Shown here piece after piece: positions 1 to 5,229 of a stretch of 5,229 nt of DNA (the stretch's first letter is position 1; the number at the start of each line of letters is the position of its first letter). Source of the DNA: Chromatiales bacterium (lineage in GTDB: Bacteria > Pseudomonadota > Gammaproteobacteria > UBA6429 > Thiohalophilaceae); NCBI GenBank assembly GCA_024641465.1, contig JAHEDB010000194.1, forward strand, positions 1 to 5,229, written 5' to 3'. The translations under genes and the position numbers were made by a program. A model generated the notes under the pieces. That model was not told the origin of the DNA and searched no databases. It saw only the letters and a program-made list of their open reading frames with translations.

Positions 1-1249
1 GCAGGGTACGCAGGATCCACGCCGACAGATTGCGATAACCCAGCCACTCAATCACCAATACCGACAGCAAGGCCAGGATCAGGATCGCCCTCGCCCACAG
101 GGTCCGACCGACCAGCGGCAGATACCCCACCAGCCACACTACCCAGATGAGATTGAGAATAAAGACCGCGGCAAACACGCTACGGGCCATTAACAGGGCC
201 GATTCCGGCAGGCTTTGCGATAGCAGGGTGGCAAATAACAGATAACCGATAAACAACAGCAGGACCAGTAATTCCAGTCGGCGAGAAAAGGCGCTGGCCA
301 CCTCCACCGGTAAATTTACCAGCAGGCTAGCCGGTGTCGGCGGCCGCAGGAAAGAACGGATAATAACCAGTAGCGACAGATAAACCGGCAGGCCGTAGGC
401 AACGACATTAATAAACGGGACCGGGCGGATTCCGGCAAGCTCAACGAACAAATAGCTTACGCCCATCAGGCTGCCAAACATCGGCGGCGCATAGCGGGCA
501 AAGCTGCTCGACAGGGCACAGTAGAAACGACTGGAAAAAGTACTGTCCCATACCTTGTCTTGAATCCTTTTCATTCTGTAATACCGATAGACCCTGCCTA
601 GCACAGCGCCAATGCCGATCAGGATAAACAACATGGCGATATCCAGCCGGGACAATCTTTCCATACCGCTGTATTTACGGATAAACGCAATCGACGAGCC
701 TAGCCAGAGAGCCGGTTGATCCCAGTTTTCCTTGATGAGGGTATGAAAGGGCGGTTCCTTACCCAGCAGATGGGTCGCAATGATCTCCTTTTGCTGTTTG
801 GCGATCTTTTGCAGAATCTCCTCACTGCGGATACCCTGCAGACGACAGCTGGCCAGACGTTTTTCCAGCTCGGTCTTCTGCTCATTGAGCAGTTTACGCT
901 TGCGTCGAACGTCACCAGGCTCGGCCGGAATAGGTTTGCCCAGTTTATCCAGGTCGCCGCTCAGCTTGGTCACCTGCTCGGTGACGGCTGTGATGCATTT
1001 TTCCGCCTCAACCTTGGCGTCATTGAGTTGTTTGGTCCATTTTGCCAACAACTCCAGGTCTCGTACCCGCTGGGTCAGGCCTCGCTCAATCCTGTCGATA
1101 CTGGTGTCGAGTTTTTCAACCCCCTGCTTTGAGTCCACATATTCTTCAGCTGCGTTCGCCAGCAAGTTCGGTAAAAATAGCAAGCCGATCAATAACGCAA
1201 AAAAACCGTATTGAACAATGTATGACTGGAATCGATGGGTGATTTTCAT
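1..1249 (-). CDS. N-terminal part of a large MscS-family-like mechanosensitive channel (partial, runs off left edge)
   Basis: The reading frame starts at the ATG at 1249 and stays open for 416 codons to the window edge. Residues 1-33 look like a signal peptide: basic start, hydrophobic core about 15-26, and a likely cut after LLANA. Residues 38-160 are charged and heptad-like, as in a periplasmic coiled coil, with two cysteines (C85, C135) that could form a disulfide. About six membrane helices follow, near 204-219, 253-272, 277-297, 326-343, 354-375 and 386-401. The visible end, EWLGYRNLSAWILRTL, resembles the helical region before the pore in large MscS-type channels (MscK/YbiO-like, inner membrane, osmotic release). 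The pore and MscS beta domain would lie beyond the window, so the family call is inference from architecture. No clear Shine-Dalgarno precedes the ATG; the frame is open upstream to a stop near 1338 with only a TTG as alternative start, but the signal peptide favours 1249. It lies 80 bases after the glycerate kinase and may share its transcript. Confidence 0.65.
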   Translation of the reverse strand, partial: MKITHRFQSYIVQYGFFALLIGLLFLPNLLANAAEEYVDSKQGVEKLDTSIDRIERGLTQRVRDLELLAKWTKQLNDAKVEAEKCITAVTEQVTKLSGDLDKLGKPIPAEPGDVRRKRKLLNEQKTELEKRLASCRLQGIRSEEILQKIAKQQKEIIATHLLGKEPPFHTLIKENWDQPALWLGSSIAFIRKYSGMERLSRLDIAMLFILIGIGAVLGRVYRYYRMKRIQDKVWDSTFSSRFYCALSSSFARYAPPMFGSLMGVSYLFVELAGIRPVPFINVVAYGLPVYLSLLVIIRSFLRPPTPASLLVNLPVEVASAFSRRLELLVLLLFIGYLLFATLLSQSLPESALLMARSVFAAVFILNLIWVVWLVGYLPLVGRTLWARAILILALLSVLVIEWLGYRNLSAWILRTL

Positions 1250-1329
1250 GAAGGCTTGAGCTTGTTTAATCTGCTGTTGGAGTAAAGATGCAGTATAGAG
1301 TATGACGGATTTTCCTACCTTGTCCTGCC

Positions 1330-2574
1330 TCAAGTTTTACAGGCAATGATCAGGTCCATGACATTACTGCCAGTCGGTCCGGTGGACAGCAGATCACCGC
1401 TGGCCTCGAGAAAGCTGCCAGCATCCGCCGCGGCCAGGCAGGCCCTAACATCAAACCCTTCCTGTTCACCCCGCTGCACTGTGTACGCATCTACCAGACC
1501 ACCGGCATCCTCAGTCGGGCCATCGCTGCCATCGGTTGCCGCAACCAGGATGTGTAGATTTTCCATCTGGCGAATCCGATTGGCCAGCAACAGCGCCAGA
1601 TGCTGGTTGCGCCCGCCCCGCCCGGCCGGTGTGGGCAGACAGACCGTGGTCTCCCCTCCCCAGATATGGATGCCGGGTCTTCCCGTGATTAAGCGGGTAA
1701 AGATCTCATCGGCCACCGCATTCAAATCGCCAGTCAATAACACCGGGTAGAGATGAACCTCATACCCCCTCGCCCGCGCCGCCACCGCTGCGGCTTGTTG
1801 CGCGGTCTGATTGTCACCAAGAATGGCTGTCCGGATATCCGCCGCTTGCTGTGTTACCGGAGTCGATTTTTGTGTCCTTGCCAGGGTCGAGAGCACGACC
1901 TCAGGCAGATTTTGTGGCAGATCGGTGGGTTGTGCTGTACCAACCAGTAGGCCGGAACCGATCACCGCCGGGTCATTGCCGGGAACATCGGACAACAACA
2001 GGTTGAGTACCTTGCGCCCACCCAGCGAACCGATCAACCGCCCGCCCTTGATTTGCGATATTTCCCGGCGGATGCGATTCATTTCCTCGATCGATAGCCC
2101 CGCCGCCAGCATTGCTGTGTTCACCGCCTGCAAATCAACCAGCCCAAGCCCCTCCGGCAAGACCTCCACCAGGGCCGAGGCACCGCCGGAGATCAGAAAC
2201 AACACCGGTATATCCGGCGGCAGGCTGGCCAAAAAGGCAAGCAGGCGTGAACCAGCAGCCAGGCTGCGCGCATCGGGGATCGGGTGGGCACTTTCGATAA
2301 GCTCGATGAGCGGATAATCAGGCAAGCCACCGCCAGCATAGCCGCTCTTGGTAATCACCAGCCCCCGGCCTATCTGGGTTGGAAAAACCGCCAGCGCCCC
2401 ATCGGCCATGGCGACGGCCGCCTTGCCGATGGCAACCATGGCCAACTTGCCATCGAGTCGCTCCGTCTGATGGGAAAAATAATCCACCACACAGCGATGG
2501 CCATGTACGGCCTGTAGGGCCGCCTGGTAACAATTCAGCAGGTCAGCTCGGACTGAAGTTTGGCTGATATTCAC
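1330..2574 (-). CDS. gckA: Glycerate 2-kinase, MOFRL family (GckA/TtuD type)
   Basis: This enzyme phosphorylates D-glycerate with ATP, most likely to 2-phosphoglycerate, feeding glycerate from glyoxylate, tartrate or serine-type pathways into lower glycolysis in the cytoplasm. It is 414 residues, normal for the family. The N-terminal DUF4147-type domain shows AIGKAA (48-53; K51 probably the catalytic lysine), SGGASAL (129-135), IKGGRL (175-180) and LLSDVPGNDP (193-202). The C-terminal MOFRL part shows GGET (306-309), GRGGRNQ (318-324; R322 probably the second active-site residue), TDGSDGPT (348-355) and TGPTGSNVMDL (398-408). The start is GTG: the preceding in-frame stop is 14 codons or fewer upstream with no other standard start between, and AGAAG lies about 8 bases before it. 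Relatives are often misnamed hydroxypyruvate reductase (TtuD). No glycerate-forming genes are visible nearby, so the physiological source of substrate is unknown. The family assignment is secure; the phosphorylated position is from family knowledge. Confidence 0.93.
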   Translation of the reverse strand: MNISQTSVRADLLNCYQAALQAVHGHRCVVDYFSHQTERLDGKLAMVAIGKAAVAMADGALAVFPTQIGRGLVITKSGYAGGGLPDYPLIELIESAHPIPDARSLAAGSRLLAFLASLPPDIPVLFLISGGASALVEVLPEGLGLVDLQAVNTAMLAAGLSIEEMNRIRREISQIKGGRLIGSLGGRKVLNLLLSDVPGNDPAVIGSGLLVGTAQPTDLPQNLPEVVLSTLARTQKSTPVTQQAADIRTAILGDNQTAQQAAAVAARARGYEVHLYPVLLTGDLNAVADEIFTRLITGRPGIHIWGGETTVCLPTPAGRGGRNQHLALLLANRIRQMENLHILVAATDGSDGPTEDAGGLVDAYTVQRGEQEGFDVRACLAAADAGSFLEASGDLLSTGPTGSNVMDLIIACKT

Positions 2575-2628
2575 TATTTCACTTCTTTTAATGGTGTTTT
2601 ATGACAGGATAAACTACCATGCCGGTGT

Positions 2629-2656
2629 TTGATCTTGCCCAACAAGATGCTATATC
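2629..2656 (+). promoter_or_regulatory. Candidate sigma-70 promoter for the small membrane protein and Nudix gene
   Basis: On the plus strand TTGATC (2629-2634) and TATATC (2651-2656) are separated by 16 bases, and a TG one base before the -10 gives an extended -10. Each hexamer matches four of six consensus positions. Transcription would begin about 35 bases before the ATG at 2700. It lies in the 125-base gap between the divergent glycerate kinase and this gene pair. I found no equally good promoter for the kinase on the minus strand. The assignment rests on motif matching only. Confidence 0.35.
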
Positions 2657-2699
2657 GTTTAAGTAACACTTCATTATTTGGAACATCCACTAGATTTAT

Positions 2700-2924
2700 A
2701 TGAGTACCAGGCGTTTCTTCCTACCCAAACCCGTTTACGAACTTCTGCCCATTTTATACCTGAGCCTCGGCGCAGGCTGTATCGCCCTTAGCCCCTCCAT
2801 CGGTATGAATATCCTCGGCGCGATACTGATTGTGCGGGGTTTATTCAAATCGATCTTAAGGGTTAATTACCGCTCACCCGATCAGGCCCTGCGCCACAGC
2901 CCCCTCCATCGCCGTGGGCACTAA
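2700..2924 (+). CDS. Small two-helix membrane protein of unknown function
   Basis: I do not recognise this 74-residue protein. It has a basic N-terminus (MSTRRFF), a first hydrophobic stretch at about 15-31 (with C27), a short SPS turn, and a second hydrophobic stretch at about 34-49, followed by a basic, histidine-rich tail (RHSPLHRRGH). This suggests a helical hairpin in the inner membrane with both ends in the cytoplasm, by the positive-inside rule. There is no obvious Shine-Dalgarno directly before the ATG; only a GGAA about 19 bases upstream. Its last 11 bases overlap the start of the Nudix gene, which suggests translational coupling and a shared transcript. Codon use looks like that of the neighbouring genes. 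Support comes from the ordered membrane pattern, the gap-filling position and the overlap; no homologue is claimed. Confidence 0.6.
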   Translation: MSTRRFFLPKPVYELLPILYLSLGAGCIALSPSIGMNILGAILIVRGLFKSILRVNYRSPDQALRHSPLHRRGH

Positions 2925-3330
2925 ATCACCGCAGGTCGGTGTCGGTGCAATTGTCTTTCATCAAAATCGAGTGCTGTTGATCCAGCGCGGTCAGGCCCCC
3001 AATGCCGGACAATGGGCCATTCCCGGCGGTCGCGTACAACTGGGGGAAACCCTGCAACAGGCCGCCGAACGGGAGATCCTCGAAGAGACCGGCATCCACA
3101 TCAGGGCGGGCGAACCGGTATTTGCCTTTGATCTCATTCACCAGGACAACTCGGGTCAGTGTCAACTGCACTATGTCGTCGTCGACCTGGCGGCGGACTA
3201 TCTCAGCGGTGAGCCCGTGGCCGCCGATGACGCCAGCGATGCCCGCTGGGTCAGTGCCGATGAACTGGCTGGTTTGCCGGTCAATATAACGACATTACAA
3301 CTACTCAAAGACCGCTATCGATTTGGCTGA
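2914..3330 (+). CDS. Nudix hydrolase (MutT / ADP-ribose pyrophosphatase-like)
   Basis: A 138-residue cytoplasmic hydrolase that cleaves a nucleoside diphosphate linked to another group, with Mg2+ held by the Nudix box. The box is complete: G39, E45, R53, E54, E57, E58 and G60 fit GX5EX7REUXEEXGU. The strand before it, GVGAIVFHQNRVLLIQRG, and the later HYVVVDLAADYLSGEP and DARWVSADEL segments resemble small single-domain enzymes grouped with ADP-ribose pyrophosphatase (COG1051 type). Substrate cannot be read from sequence; ADP-ribose, an oxidised nucleotide or another NDP-X are all possible. The start is GTG at 2914, the first standard start after an in-frame stop at 2857-2859. No Shine-Dalgarno is visible; the 11-base overlap with the upstream small membrane protein suggests its ribosomes are delivered by coupling. 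It converges on metZ with 63 bases between the stop codons' outer ends. Confidence 0.92.
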   Translation: MGTKSPQVGVGAIVFHQNRVLLIQRGQAPNAGQWAIPGGRVQLGETLQQAAEREILEETGIHIRAGEPVFAFDLIHQDNSGQCQLHYVVVDLAADYLSGEPVAADDASDARWVSADELAGLPVNITTLQLLKDRYRFG

Positions 3331-3362
3331 ACAGCGCCTTGCTCGATTCATCTGCCACGGCA

Positions 3363-3394
3363 GAAAACAAAATAGACAGTGTCTTTTACACAGT
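3363..3394 (-). terminator. Weak candidate intrinsic terminator after metZ
   Basis: Just after the metZ stop the minus strand can fold ACTGTGT (3394-3388) with ACACTGT (3382-3376) around an AAAAG loop, six pairs with one T-T mismatch. It is followed by a T-rich but interrupted run, CTATTTTGTTTT (3374-3363). The stem is short and AT-rich, so efficiency is doubtful. On the plus strand the same hairpin has no T run, so it would not serve the Nudix gene. Confidence 0.35.
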
Positions 3395-4575
3395 TAACCC
3401 TTCAGACCACGCAACAGATCGTTCTTGATATCATTGATGTTCTCCAGCCCCACCGAGATACGCACCAGCCCATCGGTGATCCCGGCCCGCTGTTTTTCAT
3501 CGGCCGCCAGGCGGCCATGGGTGGTGGTGGCCGGGTGGGTGATGGTGGATTTACTGTCGCCCAGGTTGGCGGTGATCGACAACAGGCGGGTGGCATCGAT
3601 CAAACGCCAGGCAGCCTCCTTGCCGCCCGTCACGTCAAACGATAACACCCCGCCAAAGCCGCTTTGCTGACGCGTCGCCAGTTGATGCTGGGCATGACTT
3701 TCCAGACCAGGATAATAGACCCGGCTGACGGCCGGATGGGCCTCGAGAAATTCCGCCAGTTGTTGGGCACTCTCACAATGGGCCTTCATCCGAATGGCCA
3801 AGGTCTCCAGGCCCTTGAGAAATACCCAGGCGTTGAATGGACTCATGCTGGGCCCGGCGGTGCGCAAAAAGCCAAACACCTCCTCGCCGACCAGTTTTTT
3901 ATCGCCCACCACCGCGCCACCGATACAACGGCCCTGGCCATCGAGATATTTGGTCGCCGAGTGAATGACGATATCCGCGCCGAGCTTTAACGGTTGTTGC
4001 AGGGCCGGGGTACAAAAACAGTTATCGACTGCCAGCAGACAATGATGTTTTTTCGCCAGCGCCGCCAGCGCCGCGATGTCCGCCACCTCGGTCAATGGAT
4101 TGGACGGGGTCTCTAAAAACAATAATCGGGTATTGGGCCGGATGGCCTTTTCCCAGTCCGCCAGATCGGTCAGGGCGACATAACTGGTCTCGATTCCAAA
4201 GCGTGACAGGTATTTGTTAAACAGCACGGTACTGGTGCCAAAGATACTACGCGATGCGACGATATGATCACCGGCCTGTAACAATGCGGCACAGGTGCTG
4301 AGGATCGCCGCCATGCCCGATGCCGTCGCCACACAACTCTCACCGCCCTCCATCGCGGCCAGACGCTGCTCGAAGGTCCGCACCGTGGGGTTGGTGAAAC
4401 GGGAATAGATATTGCCCGGTTCATCACCGCCAAAGCGTGCCGCGGCCTGCGCCGCACTCTTGAACACATAGCTCGAGGTGGGAAAAATGGCCTCGGAGTG
4501 TTCCCCTTCATTGGTCCTTGCCTGTCCGGCCCGCACCGCCAGTGTCTCCAGTGCCCAATCGTCTATATCATTCAT
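3394..4575 (-). CDS. metZ: O-succinylhomoserine sulfhydrylase
   Basis: MetZ is a cytoplasmic PLP enzyme that joins O-succinyl-L-homoserine and sulfide to give homocysteine and succinate, the direct-sulfhydrylation route to methionine. The 393 residues match the usual length of the Cys/Met-metabolism PLP family. Visible features: YSRFTNPT (57-64) for phosphate contact from the partner subunit, ATASGMAA (83-90), LFLETPSNP (152-160), AVDNCF (182-187; D184 pairs with the PLP ring nitrogen), SATKYLDGQGR (206-216; K209 forms the Schiff base) and VRISVGLE (371-378; R372 binds the substrate carboxylate). The family cannot be fully subdivided by eye, but the overall sequence and the purF neighbour favour MetZ over cystathionine gamma-synthase (MetB). 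The ATG at 4575 has a good GAGGT (4587-4583) seven bases before it. Expression is probably set by the SAM-II-type riboswitch and terminator in its leader. It converges with the Nudix gene. Confidence 0.95.
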   Translation of the reverse strand: MNDIDDWALETLAVRAGQARTNEGEHSEAIFPTSSYVFKSAAQAAARFGGDEPGNIYSRFTNPTVRTFEQRLAAMEGGESCVATASGMAAILSTCAALLQAGDHIVASRSIFGTSTVLFNKYLSRFGIETSYVALTDLADWEKAIRPNTRLLFLETPSNPLTEVADIAALAALAKKHHCLLAVDNCFCTPALQQPLKLGADIVIHSATKYLDGQGRCIGGAVVGDKKLVGEEVFGFLRTAGPSMSPFNAWVFLKGLETLAIRMKAHCESAQQLAEFLEAHPAVSRVYYPGLESHAQHQLATRQQSGFGGVLSFDVTGGKEAAWRLIDATRLLSITANLGDSKSTITHPATTTHGRLAADEKQRAGITDGLVRISVGLENINDIKNDLLRGLKG

Positions 4576-4637
4576 AATGTTGACCTCGCATCCAACAAAC
4601 TAAAATTCTTTTCAAGCCAGATTGACTTGCTATGGGC

Positions 4638-4673
4638 AAAAAAAAACCCACGTCAGCATTCGCTAAAGTGGGT
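4638..4673 (-). terminator. Strong intrinsic terminator in the metZ leader (riboswitch expression platform)
   Basis: Read on the minus strand, ACCCAC (4673-4668) pairs with GTGGGT (4651-4646). After one T-C mismatch, five further pairs (4666-4662 with 4657-4653, one G-U) close a GAAT tetraloop (4661-4658). Nine T follow and overlap the last pair (4646-4638). This is a textbook rho-independent terminator. It lies after purF but 62 nt before the metZ start codon, so when formed it ends both purF readthrough and metZ leader transcripts. Its 5' arm (4668-4662) is also complementary to the riboswitch element GCTAAAG, which makes it a conditional terminator rather than a simple end of operon. Confidence 0.9.
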
Positions 4674-4689
4674 ATCCCTCTCTTTAGCA
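4661..4689 (-). promoter_or_regulatory. Candidate antiterminator hairpin
   Basis: On the minus strand TGCTAAAG (4689-4682) pairs with CTTTAGCG (4668-4661), giving eight pairs of which seven are Watson-Crick and the outermost is U-G. The loop contains a further GGG/CCC pairing (4678-4676 with 4672-4670). The left arm is the conserved 3' element of the riboswitch aptamer and the right arm is the 5' side of the terminator, so this hairpin cannot coexist with either. Its formation would let polymerase read into metZ. Confidence 0.75.
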
Positions 4690-4731
4690 GTATTTTTAGA
4701 GCGCCCGCAAGCTGACTATCAAATCGGCGCT
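4682..4731 (-). promoter_or_regulatory. SAM-II (metA-type) riboswitch aptamer upstream of metZ
   Basis: SAM-II aptamers are small H-type pseudoknots that bind S-adenosylmethionine and repress methionine genes. Minus-strand features, in order: P1 5' strand AGCGCC (4731-4726); conserved GATTTG (4725-4720); CTTGC (4711-4707); P1 3' strand GGCGCT (4705-4700), six perfect pairs with the 5' strand; an A-rich joiner AAAAA (4697-4693); and the conserved GCTAAAG (4688-4682). The pseudoknot helix P2 is available as TAGT (4718-4715) with ACTG (4691-4688), at the place where the family pairs its loop with bases just before CTAAA; it is short and includes one U-G. Position before metZ, a promoter just upstream and a terminator just downstream all fit. 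The match is to the consensus as I remember it; no covariance search was run. Predicted transcription starts within a few bases of P1. Confidence 0.85.
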
Positions 4732-4739
4732 ATGCAATA

Positions 4740-4768
4740 AGAGTATGTAATCGTTTTACCGATGTCAA
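4740..4768 (-). promoter_or_regulatory. Sigma-70 promoter driving the riboswitch-metZ transcript
   Basis: The minus strand has a perfect -35 box, TTGACA (4768-4763). With a 17-base spacer the -10 is TACTCT (4745-4740); with a 15-base spacer it is CATACT (4747-4742), a better hexamer at a poorer distance. Either choice puts the start site at about 4732-4736, immediately before the P1 stem of the aptamer, which supports both calls. The -35 box overlaps the downstream arm of a hairpin at the purF stop. Confidence 0.6.
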
Positions 4769-4791
4769 CTCCTGTTTGTTGGTCAGGAGTT
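4767..4791 (-). other. Perfect 8-bp inverted repeat spanning the purF stop codon
   Basis: On the minus strand AACTCCTG (4791-4784) and CAGGAGTT (4774-4767) form a perfect stem with a 9-base loop. The purF TGA stop (4785-4783) sits at the stem-loop junction. No T run follows (next bases are GACATC), so it is not a standard intrinsic terminator. It could protect the purF mRNA 3' end or be a DNA-level operator next to the metZ promoter, whose TTGACA begins inside the second arm. Function is not established. Confidence 0.5.
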
Positions 4792-5229
4792 ATTGTGCAT
4801 CTCCACCACTTCGTTATCCTTGGCGGATTCGCTACGGGTGGTATCGTTACGCAACCGGTCGATACGCGCCAGATATTCTTCGCTCACATCGCCGGTGACA
4901 TATTCGCCGTTAAAGACCGAGGTATCAAAGCGTTTGATATTCGGTGCCTTCTTGTTGACCGCACGGATCAGGTCGGCCAGGTCCTGGTAGATCAGCCAGT
5001 CGGCGCCGATCGCCGCGGCGATCTGTTTGTCATCGCGGCCGTGGCCGATCAGTTCATTGGCCGAGGGCATGTCGATGCCATAGACATTCGGGAAACGCAC
5101 CGGCGGCGCGGCCGAGGCAAAGTACACCTTGTTGGCGCCGGAGTCACGGGCCATCTGGATGATCTGTTTAGAGGTGGTGCCACGCACGATGGAGTCATCG
5201 ACCAGCAGGACATTCTTGCCTTTGAATTC
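4783..5229 (-). CDS. purF: Amidophosphoribosyltransferase, C-terminal part (runs off right edge)
   Basis: PurF carries out the first committed step of purine synthesis: PRPP plus glutamine gives 5-phosphoribosylamine, glutamate and pyrophosphate. Only the last 148 codons are present, beginning in phase at the window edge. The PRPP-binding signature VLLVDDSIVRGTT lies at visible residues 7-19, with the two aspartates at 11-12. The family-typical stretch APPVRFPNVYGIDMPSANELIG follows as an unbroken read, then GRDDKQIAAAIGADWLIYQDLADL-like sequence and a variable polar tail ending HNNS. The distance from the signature to the stop agrees with a full protein of about 500 residues. The glutamine amidotransferase (Ntn) half lies outside the window. 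metZ follows in the same direction 207 bases on, a neighbourhood known from Pseudomonas-like gammaproteobacteria. Confidence 0.96.
   Translation of the reverse strand, partial: EFKGKNVLLVDDSIVRGTTSKQIIQMARDSGANKVYFASAAPPVRFPNVYGIDMPSANELIGHGRDDKQIAAAIGADWLIYQDLADLIRAVNKKAPNIKRFDTSVFNGEYVTGDVSEEYLARIDRLRNDTTRSESAKDNEVVEMHNNS

Noticed and set aside
716..1214. Two overlapping plus-strand open frames (716-1132 and 780-1214)
   Set aside because: They lie opposite the long minus-strand frame that runs unbroken from 1249 to the window edge with signal peptide, coiled coil and membrane helices; these are its antisense shadows.
1292..1297. TATACT -10-like hexamer on the minus strand before the channel-like gene
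   Set aside because: No acceptable -35 box lies 15-19 bases upstream, so it is not claimed as a promoter; readthrough from the glycerate kinase is as likely.
3351..3364. Short palindrome TCTGCCACGGCAGA between the Nudix gene and metZ
   Set aside because: Five usable pairs around a CACG loop with no T run on either strand; too weak to call a terminator.
4498..4740. 80-codon plus-strand open frame across the purF-metZ gap
   Set aside because: It runs antisense through the metZ start, the terminator and the riboswitch; its composition follows those elements, and nothing protein-like is seen.
5224..5229. Window ends exactly on an EcoRI site (GAATTC)
   Set aside because: It lies in frame within purF as Glu-Phe; it may reflect a cloned fragment end or chance and has no biological meaning here.
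1..5229. CRISPR arrays, insertion sequences, tRNA or rRNA genes
   Set aside because: Looked for repeated units, transposase-like frames and tRNA-like cloverleaf segments; none is seen. The gaps are short and the genes are housekeeping.

Overview
This window suits a moderately GC-rich gammaproteobacterium. The order purF-metZ is familiar from Pseudomonas and related gammaproteobacteria, and the other genes (MOFRL-type glycerate kinase, Nudix hydrolase, MscS-type channel) are of proteobacterial type. I cannot name a species from the sequence. Both ends cut genes: the left edge truncates a channel-like membrane protein and the right edge truncates purF.

Layout, right to left along the minus strand: the last 148 codons of purF (5229-4783); a 207-base purF-metZ gap full of regulatory structure; metZ, O-succinylhomoserine sulfhydrylase (4575-3394). 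Then, on the plus strand, come a 74-residue two-helix membrane protein (2700-2924) and an overlapping Nudix hydrolase (2914-3330), whose 3' end converges on metZ. Back on the minus strand are a glycerate kinase (2574-1330) and, 80 bases further on, a secreted/coiled-coil/multi-helix protein resembling the N-terminal half of a large MscS-family channel (1249 to the window edge). The glycerate kinase and the small membrane protein diverge from a 125-base gap.

The most interesting element is the metZ leader. On the minus strand it reads, in order: an exact TTGACA -35 box, a sequence that matches the SAM-II (metA-type) riboswitch aptamer in its conserved segments and pseudoknot layout, an 8-bp candidate antiterminator, and a strong intrinsic terminator ending in nine U, 62 nt before the metZ ATG. 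The conserved GCUAAA element of the aptamer is complementary to the 5' arm of the terminator. The three structures therefore form an either/or switch: SAM bound, aptamer closed, terminator formed, metZ off; SAM absent, antiterminator formed, metZ on. MetZ makes homocysteine, the precursor of methionine and SAM, so the logic is simple feedback. The same terminator would also set the 3' end of purF transcripts.

The riboswitch class is known. What deserves attention is its complete, compact transcription-attenuation platform in what appears to be a gammaproteobacterial purF-metZ locus. The rest of the window is ordinary metabolism plus one uncharacterised small membrane protein.
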